DNA of 64,000 bases from positions 17,436 through 81,435 of the forward strand of contig DAIPWT010000012.1 of NCBI GenBank assembly GCA_036783645.1, in the 5' to 3' direction. Numbering within the stretch: position 1 is the first letter of the stretch; the number at the start of each line of letters is the position of its first letter. Below are positions 53,301-60,651 of this stretch, piece after piece. The DNA is from UBA4732 sp002404095. Lineage in GTDB: Bacteria; Planctomycetota; Planctomycetia; Gemmatales; Gemmataceae. The notes under the pieces were generated by a model that was given only the letters and a program-made list of their open reading frames with translations, was not told where the DNA came from and did not search any database. A program made the position numbers and the translations under genes.

Positions 53301-55426
53301 CGGAGGTTGTGCTGCATGTGGCCGATGATCGGGTTCTGCCAATCGAGGAAATAGATGGCGCCGTCCGGTCCCATTTTGAGATCGGAAGGACGGAAGTTCG
53401 GATCAGTCGAGTAGAGAATCGGCTCGACTTCGGTCGCGGTCAGGCTCGCGCCCGTATCCTGGGGTTTGTACTGCAAAATGCCCTGGAAGCCGATGACGTT
53501 GCCCACCAGCAGGTTGCCTTGATTCGCCTCGGGAAAGGCCCGACTGCTCAGAATCTCCACGCCGGGACAAGGCCGTGTGCGCTGTTGATAGACCTGCGGC
53601 GGATGCGGGTGCTTGTTCGGGAAATCGAGATATCCGGAGAAAAGCGCTCCGTTATAGGGGTTGGCGCCAGTGCCGTCGTAGACGTAATCCTCGCCCCAGC
53701 GATCCCAAACATGGCCGTGCGGATTGGCGAAACCGTAGGTGACATAGGCGTCGAACTTGTGCGTGCGCGGTTCATAACGATAGACGCCGGCGTTGGCGTT
53801 GCGCAACGGCGGTCCCCACGGCGTTTCAACCTGCGTATGGTGGAAAGTGCCTTCCTGCCAGTAGACCGCGCCGCCTGGATCGATGGTGAAGCTGTTGGAG
53901 GTATGATGCGTGTCAGCCGAGTCCATGCCGTCCAGCACACGGACGCGCACATCAGCTTTGTCGCCGCCGTCGCTGGCCTTTAGGTACATGATGTCCGGCG
54001 CCTGAGCGACGAGGACGCCGCCGTTGTAGAATTCAAAGCCTGTCGGACAATGTAAATGGTCGGCGAAGACGGTGCATTTGTCGGCCTTACCCGTACCTTT
54101 CGTATCCTCAAAGATGAGTATTTTGTCGTTCAACTCGTCCTTCGGCTTCCAGTGCGGATAGCTCGGCCAAACCGCCACCCACAGCCGGCCCTTCGCGTCC
54201 CATTGCATCTGCACCGGCTTGGCCAACTCGGGCCAATCCTTCTCCGACGCGAACAGGTTGACCTTCATGCCTTTGGCGACCGTCATGGTCTTTAATTCCT
54301 CATCGCCGCTGAGGAAGAGGTGTTCGCCGTTGGGGCCGGCGCCGGCCTTGTTCGTCTTCACGGGAATGAAAGGCGGCGTGTCGCCGTCGTCCACCTTGAA
54401 GTCGCCGCCTTGGGCCACGGACCAGATGCGCTTGTCGCGGTTGGCCGTCATCGCGTCGAGGATTTCCATCTCGCGCTGGGCCACGACGCGGTTGGTCTGC
54501 TTTTCCGGCTCGAAGATTAGGTCGGCGCGGCCGCCGAAGATGGAATAGCCGTCCACGGTGCGATAGCGATTAAACCAAGTGAAATTCTTGTCGAGAACGG
54601 CCTGGCGCAGCTTTTCCAGGGAGTCGGCGTCGCGCGTCGGCGCCTTGCCGTCCGCGAATAATGCGGCATCAATTATTGTGGCAATCAGACCATCGCCCTC
54701 TTCGGTCAGGTGAACGCCGTCGATGGTGAGCGGCTTGGCGGCTTTGGAGTACAGGTCAAGAGACGGATTATAGAGATCGACAAAGGGGATTTGATTCGCC
54801 TTGGCGACCGCCGCCATTGCTTCCGTGTACAGGGCGAGACGCTTGTTGTTCTCGGCGCCGTCCGGCAGGTTGCGGTCGTGCAGGTTTTCATGGCCGATGG
54901 GCGAGAAAAGGACCAGGCGCGGGGCCGTCTTGCCGTTGTACTTCTGAGCGAGGGTGTGCTTAATCATCCCCTCAAAGTCTTTTTTGAATTGCTCCAATCC
55001 CGCAAGTCCGGCGAAGGACTCGTTGTAGCCAAAGAAGGCGAAAACCACGTCGGCCTTGGTGCGCGTCAGCCACTCGTCGGAGCTTCCGAAGTTGGCCGAA
55101 CGCAGACGCTTGTTGGCGTCCGGCTTGTCGGTGAAACCTTCCACTTCGTCGCCGGAGAAGCCGAGGTTGCGGAACGACAGATTTAGTTTGGGAAAGCGGC
55201 TTTGAAGGAGTGTTTCCAGCCAACCGTCGTGTTGCATACGATCAGGAAGCGTGTTGCCGATGAAGCAGATATGATCGCCTTGGAGGATTGCCAAAGTCCC
55301 ATCGGACTTCGGCTCGTTGGCGGCTCGGAAGAGGGCGGTACAGGTGAAGACGAGAGCCAAAGCGGCGGGAAACGCGGCCATAGCCGCAAGCCGCCCGCCA
55401 CGATTACGCTGAGGGAAGATGGTCAT
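50357..55426 (-). CDS. Large modular PVC-type haem-binding protein: SGNH, propeller dehydrogenase-like, HEAT, F5/8C, cupredoxin, cytochrome c
   Basis: A 1,689-residue exported protein. In order: signal peptide (1 to about 36); an SGNH-hydrolase-like domain (about 48-260) with FIGNTLPDR, GFSGDEV, FGYNES and DGVHL; a PVC membrane-bound-dehydrogenase-type propeller (about 370-735; LFASEKDWPELAKPVQMQWD, GAIYFLDWQNPIIGHMQHN); HEAT-like repeats (about 745-1150); an F5/8 type C-like domain (GKASQSSTINSGEAAKAIDG, NPWWEVDLGAEQPITSVAIF); a cupredoxin with likely copper ligands in LMPHNF and YVCTYPGHWRRM; and a cytochrome c domain with CISCHK near residue 1546 and a distal SLMPKGL Met. It ends in a His-rich tail (GHDHHHAAAP). 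Probably a periplasmic electron-transfer oxidoreductase acting on polysaccharide-derived substrates. In the SGNH part Ser of GDSL is replaced by Thr. Confidence 0.88.
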   Translation of the reverse strand: MTIFPQRNRGGRLAAMAAFPAALALVFTCTALFRAANEPKSDGTLAILQGDHICFIGNTLPDRMQHDGWLETLLQSRFPKLNLSFRNLGFSGDEVEGFTDKPDANKRLRSANFGSSDEWLTRTKADVVFAFFGYNESFAGLAGLEQFKKDFEGMIKHTLAQKYNGKTAPRLVLFSPIGHENLHDRNLPDGAENNKRLALYTEAMAAVAKANQIPFVDLYNPSLDLYSKAAKPLTIDGVHLTEEGDGLIATIIDAALFADGKAPTRDADSLEKLRQAVLDKNFTWFNRYRTVDGYSIFGGRADLIFEPEKQTNRVVAQREMEILDAMTANRDKRIWSVAQGGDFKVDDGDTPPFIPVKTNKAGAGPNGEHLFLSGDEELKTMTVAKGMKVNLFASEKDWPELAKPVQMQWDAKGRLWVAVWPSYPHWKPKDELNDKILIFEDTKGTGKADKCTVFADHLHCPTGFEFYNGGVLVAQAPDIMYLKASDGGDKADVRVRVLDGMDSADTHHTSNSFTIDPGGAVYWQEGTFHHTQVETPWGPPLRNANAGVYRYEPRTHKFDAYVTYGFANPHGHVWDRWGEDYVYDGTGANPYNGALFSGYLDFPNKHPHPPQVYQQRTRPCPGVEILSSRAFPEANQGNLLVGNVIGFQGILQYKPQDTGASLTATEVEPILYSTDPNFRPSDLKMGPDGAIYFLDWQNPIIGHMQHNLRDPSRDKIHGRIYRVTYEGRDLLKPAKIAGEPIEKLLELLKEPEDRVRYRAKIELGGRNSDEVIAAANKWEANLDKKDPQYEHNRMEALWVHQYHNVVDEDLLKRVLSSPDFHARAAATRVLCYWRDRVPDVLNLLRKLAADPAPRVRLEAVRAASFFKVPEAVEVALISADQPTDEYLDYVRTETMRALEPYVTKAIREGKDISFATPAGARYLLKSVSTDDLLKMKRGQGVYLELLFRKSVRDEYRQEALTGLAKLEGKSPLHVLIEAIRNQDSQQTNQDESVVFDLVRLLTSRGAKELADVRPDLEKMATGAKLPVTRELGFAALIAADASVDKAWDLALKSTTSLQDLVNAMPIIRDAEQRASLYPKVLALLNGLPKELSSSSTDGKTVMGRYVRIELPGKKKTLTLAEVEVFSDGRNIARQGKASQSSTINSGEAAKAIDGNTSGKYSDGGETHTEENSTNPWWEVDLGAEQPITSVAIFNRTDQGLGKRLDSFTIKVLDNSHKVVFHKEKQPAPAEKVVYEVGVESPERAVRHAAMNGLGSVRGKEGDTFLAIAEFVKNDADRDAAVHALTRIPVQYWPEVKRLDQHNPPLLDALLAHVRTIPVAERTAPAVLDEMQLADALASQLTPEEAKVVRKELGELGVRVIRLSTLTDQMLYDKDRIVVQAGKPVEILFENNDLMPHNFVVLQPGSLEEIGTQNEATATDPGAMARGYVPNSPKVLLASRLLPPRDSQRLSYTAPAQPGVYPYVCTYPGHWRRMYGALYVVADLDEYRADAEGYLAHHPMKVADEMLKYTGPRKEWTFAELAPLAEKLQQGRSFGNGKHLFQVTVCISCHKMDGLGNEFGPDLTKLDPKRQTPVEVLHDIVEPSFRINEKYQTWIFTMQDGKVITGLIIKTTPTTVEVIENPLAKTAPVVLNLADIDTKKASPTSLMPKGLLDKLSAEEILDLVAFVAAGGNEHNKLFAGGHDHHHAAAP

Positions 55427-55484
55427 AGGATCAGTCTCGAAGGTTGTTCGGCGGTTCTCACGGCGGGTGAGAAACGCAGTGAGG

Positions 55485-56831
55485 TCATTTCAAAACCAGC
55501 TTCGTCTTCTCTGCCTCCATGCGCACGTCGGGATTGCCGCTGCCGGTCAGGGCATCCACGGCCGGCGCTAGGTCGGACAAATCGATTTCGGGTCGCAGAT
55601 GGTGCAGTTCCCCAACGGCCTTGAAAGCGTTCAGCAGCGTCTGACTGATGACCTCCTCGTTGGGCCGGTCGTCGCCGCCCTTGCGAGGGCGAAGAATAAG
55701 GTTCTGGCGAAGATAGGTTTCATCCAACATATCCTGAAGAAGATCCAGCCGCGCGGCTTTGCTACCCATTCGGGCCAGCGCCACGGCGGCGTTGAAGCGG
55801 ATTTGCAGCCCTGGAATCTTGGATATCGCCACGGTGCTGTTGCCGCCGCCCGTCAGGGCGGACAGCGCGTCGGTCGTCGGGCTATCTTCCTTGTCATCCG
55901 TCAGGTCGGCGAGTTTGTCCTCGCCCGCGCCGTCGTCGTGCGTCAGCCTCGCCAACGATTCTTCCATGCGGGCGTTGGCCGTCGCGTCGCCGCGCCAGAA
56001 GTTCATGGCGAACGCAGACAATTCACGCAAATAGGGATCGTCTTTGTCGCCGCTACAAGCGATCAGCACGTCGCCGACGCCCATGTCGTCGCCGACGCCC
56101 TTGGTGCGGTTGCGGAGCGCTCGCACGGCGTCGCGGAGCCAGTCGGCATGATCGGTCTCAGCACTGGCGTGAAGCTTTTCCAGCACGGCTTCCTTTTTCG
56201 GGTCGTTCAATTGGTCGAAGCGTTTGAGGTTTTGGCCGAGGTTGGCCAGCGCCCAAACGGCCTGTCTCCGCCGCAGCGCGCGGTACTTAGGATCAATGGC
56301 TTCCGTCTGCGAGGCGAGTTCTTTCAACATCGGCGCCCCGACGGGAACCATGAAATCGCCGAGGCTGGCGCAGAGGAACGCAATATAAGTACGGTCCTGC
56401 TCCAGCTTACGCCGGGCCGCGGCCGCATCGTCCTTACTCATGCTCCCCACTTTGGAGGCGTAGGCCAACTCGGCCGGCGCGGCGTCGTCGCGCGTCTTTT
56501 CCAGCATCAAAGCCAATTGCCGGGCGAATTCTCCGTCACTGGCCAGGGCGTCGTCGCGCAGCAACACTTGCGCCAGCTGTTCGGCCGCACGCCAGCGCAC
56601 TTCGACGTTGGGGTCTTTGAGCTTAGTTAGGAAGTGTTCTTTCGAGTAGGAGACGCCAAACAGCCAGCCGCCGACGAGCCATGCGACCACAAGGAAAGCG
56701 ACAATAAGCCCCGGCACAAGGAACAATTGCAGCATCAGTTTGCCGGAAGGCGGCGATACGGCGGGTAGGCCAGGAGGAGGCGCGTCTGAAGCGCCGTCGG
56801 GGCGCGGGGTCAAACTTTCTCCAGACTGCAT
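55485..56831 (-). CDS. HEAT-like repeat membrane protein
   Basis: A 448-residue protein with a Pro-rich N-terminus, one membrane helix (MLQLFLVPGLIVAFLVVAWL, about 33-55), then a helical-repeat periplasmic domain. The repeats read like HEAT/PBS units: LKDPNVEVRWRAAEQLAQVL, RRRQAVWALANLGQ, IRFNAAVALARMGS and GNPDVRMEAEKTKLVL. It should serve as a protein-interaction scaffold. It lies just upstream (58 bases) of the large haem protein on the same strand, so co-expression is likely. Confidence 0.75.
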   Translation of the reverse strand: MQSGESLTPRPDGASDAPPPGLPAVSPPSGKLMLQLFLVPGLIVAFLVVAWLVGGWLFGVSYSKEHFLTKLKDPNVEVRWRAAEQLAQVLLRDDALASDGEFARQLALMLEKTRDDAAPAELAYASKVGSMSKDDAAAARRKLEQDRTYIAFLCASLGDFMVPVGAPMLKELASQTEAIDPKYRALRRRQAVWALANLGQNLKRFDQLNDPKKEAVLEKLHASAETDHADWLRDAVRALRNRTKGVGDDMGVGDVLIACSGDKDDPYLRELSAFAMNFWRGDATANARMEESLARLTHDDGAGEDKLADLTDDKEDSPTTDALSALTGGGNSTVAISKIPGLQIRFNAAVALARMGSKAARLDLLQDMLDETYLRQNLILRPRKGGDDRPNEEVISQTLLNAFKAVGELHHLRPEIDLSDLAPAVDALTGSGNPDVRMEAEKTKLVLK

Positions 56832-56865
56832 CTCAAAATCCTTATCGCGAAAGCGCCCAGGGGGG

Positions 56866-56893
56866 ACGCGCTCCCCTTCGGGTCGCGGCTAAA
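56866..56893. repeat. Single arm of the TTTAGCCGCGACCCG palindrome family
   Basis: A complete 28-base copy of the right arm seen at 44193-44220 (ACGCGCTCCCCTTCGGGTCG...), without a matching left arm. It lies between two divergent genes. Confidence 0.75.
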
Positions 56894-56997
56894 CAGCCCC
56901 TTGCTCTTTTTTAGCCGATCGCCCGCATCCGTCAAGGCAACGCATCGTATACAATCGCGGTCTGTTCAAATCCACCGTTTCCTCGCATGATAGCAGC

Positions 56998-58053
56998 ATG
57001 GACCTCTCGACGTTTCTGCACGAACGCCGGCCCGCATGGCGGCGGCTGGAAGAATTGCTCGAACGCGCCGAGAGCAGCGGCCTGCCTTGCCTCAACGAGG
57101 ACGAGGTCGTCGAGTTCGGCAACCTCTACCGCCGCACCGCCTCCGACCTGAATCAAGCTCAGACGTTCGTAAGCGGCGATACGACCGTGCGCTTTCTCAA
57201 CGACCTTGTGGCGCGGGCCTATCTCCTCATCTATGGCAAAACAAAGATCGACCTACGCGGCATGGTGATGTTTCTCGTATGGGGTTGGCCGGCCGTGTTC
57301 CGGCGCTACCTGCCGCATTTCCTCCTTGCCGGAGCGCTGTTTACTTTTGGCGCGGCGTTCGGCTTCCTCGCGTGCTTCCCTTGGTTGAAGGACAAAGCCT
57401 CCGTGGAGGCGGCCCACAACGCCCAATCGTTCCTCCTGCCGACGGGGATGAGTACGATCCAACCGCGCGAGGAGGGCGAGAAAGATCCCACGGGCGAAGA
57501 AGGACGTGGGTCGGACTATTACGCCGCTTTCTCCCTCTTCCTGTTTACGCACAACGTCACGGTGACGCTGTTCGCCTTCGCACTCGGCATCACCTTCGGG
57601 GTCGGCACGGTCTGGTTCATGTTTGAGAACGGACTGATGTTGGGCGTACTCGCCGCGATCTTCCTGGAGGCGGAGATGAAAGATCGGGGCCACCACTACT
57701 TCCTGACGTTCGTCACAGGCATTGTTCCGCACGGCGTCTTGGAGATCCCGGCATGTCTGATCGGCGGGGCGGCCGGCCTGCTGCTGGCGCAAGGCATGAT
57801 CCGCGCCCGGCCCTGGCCGCGCCGCCAGGAGTTGGCCCGCCTCGGCAAGGAGGCTTTCCTGCTGGTATCCGGCGCCATACCGCTGCTGCTCGTGGCGGGG
57901 CTGCTCGAAGCCGGCGTCGCCCGCGCCCCCGACCAATTCTTCCCCAGCATGGTGAAGCTGACCGTGGCCTGCGTCTTTGGCGTCCTGTTCCTCATCTATA
58001 CTCTCCTGCTCGGCTGGGGGAAAAACCCCTATTACCGGAGGGATGGGACGTGA
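56998..58053 (+). CDS. SpoIIM-like (stage II sporulation protein M family) membrane protein
   Basis: A 351-residue protein of the SpoIIM/DUF95 superfamily: an N-terminal helical part with FLHERRPAWRRLEELLERA and the conserved LYRRTASDLNQAQTF, then membrane helices with FTHNVTVTLFAFALGITFGVGT and PHGVLEIPACLIGGAAGL (the HGxxE-type motif of the family). In planctomycetes such proteins are encoded beside RDD proteins, as here, and are not linked to sporulation; a transport or envelope role is likely. The stop overlaps the next start (GTGA). Confidence 0.9.
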   Translation: MDLSTFLHERRPAWRRLEELLERAESSGLPCLNEDEVVEFGNLYRRTASDLNQAQTFVSGDTTVRFLNDLVARAYLLIYGKTKIDLRGMVMFLVWGWPAVFRRYLPHFLLAGALFTFGAAFGFLACFPWLKDKASVEAAHNAQSFLLPTGMSTIQPREEGEKDPTGEEGRGSDYYAAFSLFLFTHNVTVTLFAFALGITFGVGTVWFMFENGLMLGVLAAIFLEAEMKDRGHHYFLTFVTGIVPHGVLEIPACLIGGAAGLLLAQGMIRARPWPRRQELARLGKEAFLLVSGAIPLLLVAGLLEAGVARAPDQFFPSMVKLTVACVFGVLFLIYTLLLGWGKNPYYRRDGT

Positions 58054-58823
58054 TCTTGCATCAGGTTCTCACCACGGAGAAGGTGCCGTTCAGCTACCGC
58101 GTGGCCGGCCTAGGGTCGCGCACCCTCGCCTGGCTAATCGACATGGGGGTTGTAATCTTCTTATGGATCATGGGCGACCTATTCTCCCGGCCCCTCGCGT
58201 TGGGCCGCGAAGCGTTAGCTGACGCCCTACTCTTATCGTGGATTTTCGCAGCCTACTGGGGATATTTCCTCCTCTTCGAGTGGCTATGGAATGGTCAGAC
58301 GTTGGGCAAGCGGGCGCTCGGCATTCGCGTCATCCAGTGGAAGGGCACGTCGCTGACGTTCTCGCATTCGGCCGTGCGCAACATCGTGCGTTTCGTGGAT
58401 TCGCTGCCAGGCTTATACGCCGTGGGCTTCATCGTGGCGGCCTGCAACCGCGAGAACCGCCGACTCGGCGACTTCGCCGCCGACACCCTCGTCGTTCACG
58501 TCGAGCAGCGGGCCAGGCCGATCCGGGCGCTGATCGAAGCCCGCGGCGAAGCCGATCGCGCGCGGTTGTCGCTATGGCGGCAGCGGCTGGCCTCGTTGGA
58601 ACGCGAGCAGAAACAAACGGTGTTGGACCTGTGCCTGCGCCGCGACCAGTTGCGCGTGGCCGAGCGCACGCGGTTGTTCCGGTCGGCGGCGCGCTATTTC
58701 GAGAGCCGGCTGGAACTGGCGCCGGACGAATACGAGAGCGACGAAAAGTTTGTATTACAACTGGCGGCGGTGCTGAGCGAACAGGGGCCGCAGGACGACG
58801 GGCCGCGCCCGAAACGGACGTGA
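58050..58823 (+). CDS. RDD family membrane protein
   Basis: A 257-residue protein with the RDD pattern: YRVAGLGSRTLAWLIDMGVV (first helix with Arg and Asp), EWLWNGQTLGKRALGIRVI, and NRENRRLGDFAADTLVV. The start is GTG 58050, overlapping the upstream stop, with GGAGGG nearby. After two or three membrane helices the last 100 residues form a charged coiled-coil-like tail (REQKQTVLDLCLRRDQLRVA). RDD proteins are small transporters or sodium/proton-exchange-like proteins in some species. It is translationally coupled to the SpoIIM-like gene. Confidence 0.9.
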   Translation: MILHQVLTTEKVPFSYRVAGLGSRTLAWLIDMGVVIFLWIMGDLFSRPLALGREALADALLLSWIFAAYWGYFLLFEWLWNGQTLGKRALGIRVIQWKGTSLTFSHSAVRNIVRFVDSLPGLYAVGFIVAACNRENRRLGDFAADTLVVHVEQRARPIRALIEARGEADRARLSLWRQRLASLEREQKQTVLDLCLRRDQLRVAERTRLFRSAARYFESRLELAPDEYESDEKFVLQLAAVLSEQGPQDDGPRPKRT

Positions 58824-58840
58824 GTTCCTAAACTAGCATT

Positions 58841-58902
58841 ACAAGCCCTGAGCGCGAGCGAGGGGTTTATGCGAAGCCCCCTCGCTCGCGCTCAGGGCTT
58901 GT
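58841..58902. repeat. Palindrome, ACAAGCCCTGAGCGCGAGCG family
   Basis: Perfect 25-bp arms (58841-58865 and 58878-58902) with a 12-base loop. Shares its core with the element at 45645-45707. It lies between the RDD and zinc-ribbon genes, and its right arm ends 22 bases before the zinc-ribbon start. Confidence 0.95.
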
Positions 58903-58924
58903 ATTGAAAAGGTGCGCCAACGCG

Positions 58925-59665
58925 ATGATCTGGTTTCTCTGCAAAAAATGCGGCAAGCGTCACGGCCGGGCCGACAACCTTTCCAGCACCCTGGTCTTTT
59001 GCGAGTGCGGCCAGGGGAATACCGTGCCGTGGCAAAGCACCACCACGCCGCCCGCCGCCCCGCCGGCGCCGCCGCCGCGCCCGTTGCCGCAGCGGGCACA
59101 GCCGTTCGACGACCGCGACGACCGACGGCCGCCGCCGGACGACGCCTCCGCCGGCGACCTCTTTCGGCGCCGTAAGACCAACGTCTTCCGCCGTCGCCGG
59201 CCGGGTTTCTGCATCAACCACGACGACGTAGCCACGAACAAGACTTGCGAAGACTGTAAAGAGCCGTTTTGTCCGAATTGCGTCGTGGAGCAGCAAGGCA
59301 AGACCTTGTGCGGGCCGTGCAAGAACTTTCGCATTCGCGGAATGCTGCGGCCGGCCAGGATTCCCGGCCTAGCCGTGGTGGCAATGATCGTCGGTCTGGT
59401 GAGCGGCCCCGTCACTTTCTGTATGACCCTGGTGGGAGCGGGGCCGCGCGGGTCGATTTTCATGGCGGTAGCGCTGAGTCTGCTCGGCCTGTTGCTGCCG
59501 GTCGGCGGAATGGTGGTGAGCTGGTACGCCCTGCGTGAAATCGAAACCAAGCCGAACCTCGGCGGCCGCGGCCTCGCCATGACCGGCGCCACGACCTCGC
59601 TAGTCGGCGCGCTTTGGTGCGCGACCGTGGCCTTTTTGGTTATCTATCGCATGACGCAAGGCTGA
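58925..59665 (+). CDS. Zinc-ribbon protein with membrane helices (paralogue A)
   Basis: A 246-residue protein. An N-terminal zinc ribbon (CKKC and CECG, residues 6-9 and 26-29) is followed by a Pro-rich linker and a second Cys/His motif (CINHDDVATNKTC, CEDCKEPFCPNC, CGPC) like a B-box or cross-brace zinc module, and then three or four membrane helices. It resembles the protein encoded at 59912-60535. The start is ATG 58925; an in-frame TTG at 58904 overlaps the palindrome arm and is less likely. No function is known; the DUF4190-like hydrophobic part (VAMIVGLVSGP, SWYALREI) suggests a small membrane platform. Confidence 0.72.
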   Translation: MIWFLCKKCGKRHGRADNLSSTLVFCECGQGNTVPWQSTTTPPAAPPAPPPRPLPQRAQPFDDRDDRRPPPDDASAGDLFRRRKTNVFRRRRPGFCINHDDVATNKTCEDCKEPFCPNCVVEQQGKTLCGPCKNFRIRGMLRPARIPGLAVVAMIVGLVSGPVTFCMTLVGAGPRGSIFMAVALSLLGLLLPVGGMVVSWYALREIETKPNLGGRGLAMTGATTSLVGALWCATVAFLVIYRMTQG

Positions 59666-59715
59666 ACTTATTAGTATCTACCCAAACCTCTGGGGTTGCC
59701 TTGTTTCCTTAGGCG

Positions 59716-59860
59716 GGGTGCCATGCTTTCGCGGGCCGACCTCGAAGCCTCGTCCGGTCCCGATCCCCGCGAAAGCATGAGTCCTCGCGCGGGACACATG
59801 CTTTCGCGGCGGCTTAGACAGCGGGAAGATGCGGAAAGTGGCCGCGAAAGCATGGCACCC
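59716..59860. repeat. Four-arm palindromic element, CATGCTTTCGCGG family
   Basis: Outer arms of 19 bases (59716-59734 and 59842-59860, starting GGGTGCCATGC) are perfectly complementary. Inside lie a second complementary pair, 59767-59779 and 59797-59809, so the core CATGCTTTCGCGG appears four times in alternating orientation. A shortened copy is at 11107-11164. Confidence 0.93.
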
Positions 59861-59911
59861 AAATTGTGCAGACTACTAATGGGTTGAACCTGATCGCCGG
59901 AGAGAATCGTC

Positions 59912-60535
59912 ATGGCCTTATGCCCTTCCTGCGACTATCCGATCCCGGACGACCGCGAGCGCGTCGGCGCCCGCTGTCCGAACTGCCGCGATCCGTTGTA
60001 CGAGCCGCCGGGGCGCTTTGGCCGGCCCGTCCGCGAGGGCGAAGGCGCCTGTAGCGTCCATCCCGAATGTGAGTCCGTCGGTCCCTGCGGCCGCTGCGGT
60101 AATTTCATGTGCGAGACCTGCCGCACGCGCTGGCGCGAGCAAATTCTCTGCGCCGCCTGCGTCGATCGCGCGTTGGAATCGCGGGAAGCGGCGCCGGAAC
60201 AGTCGCGCACGCATTTCCGTCAGGCGCTCACGGCGTTGGTCCTTGGCGTCGGCGCCTGGGTGCTGGGCGTCGTCGGTTTTGTCGTGGCCGTCCTCGCCGC
60301 GGTCGCGGCCGGCGGACAGCAGACGCCCACGACCATTGGCATCGTCGGCCTCATCCTCATTGTCATGTTTTTGGCAGGTGCTGCGACGGCAATGTTCGGC
60401 ATCGGCCAGGCCGTCGCCGTCTTGCGCGTCCGCGGCAGTCACATGATCCTTGCGACCATAGGCTTGACGGTGGGCGGTTTGTTCATCGGCATGTTTATCG
60501 GCTTGTTCGCTCTTTCTATATTCCTTGCCGCCTGA
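59912..60535 (+). CDS. Zinc-ribbon protein with membrane helices (paralogue B)
   Basis: A 207-residue protein: N-terminal zinc ribbon CPSC and CPNC (residues 4-7, 22-25), then HPECESVGPCGRCGNFMCETC with CAAC, and three membrane helices (ALTALVLGVGAWVLGVVGFV, GIVGLILIVMFLAGA, IGLTVGGLFIGMFIGLFAL). Built like its neighbour at 58925 but with differing Cys spacing. The membrane part resembles DUF4190-type proteins. It is the fourth membrane-protein gene in a row on this strand, 246 bases from the previous one, with an intervening palindrome. Confidence 0.72.
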   Translation: MALCPSCDYPIPDDRERVGARCPNCRDPLYEPPGRFGRPVREGEGACSVHPECESVGPCGRCGNFMCETCRTRWREQILCAACVDRALESREAAPEQSRTHFRQALTALVLGVGAWVLGVVGFVVAVLAAVAAGGQQTPTTIGIVGLILIVMFLAGAATAMFGIGQAVAVLRVRGSHMILATIGLTVGGLFIGMFIGLFALSIFLAA

Positions 60536-60543
60536 CCCGAACG

Positions 60544-60626
60544 GCGAACGGCCGGCGTAAGCCGGCTGGTACATCACCAAGTCGGCGATAGAGTGCAGCA
60601 CCAGCCGGCTTACGCCGGCCGTTCGC
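60544..60626. repeat. Palindrome, GCGAACGGCCGGCGTAAGCC family, upstream of purL
   Basis: Perfect 27-bp arms (60544-60570 and 60600-60626) around a 29-base loop, ending 25 bases before the purL start. Any folding could affect purL expression. Confidence 0.95.
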
Positions 60627-60651
60627 CCTAAAGCGGCTCAAAGGGGTATCT

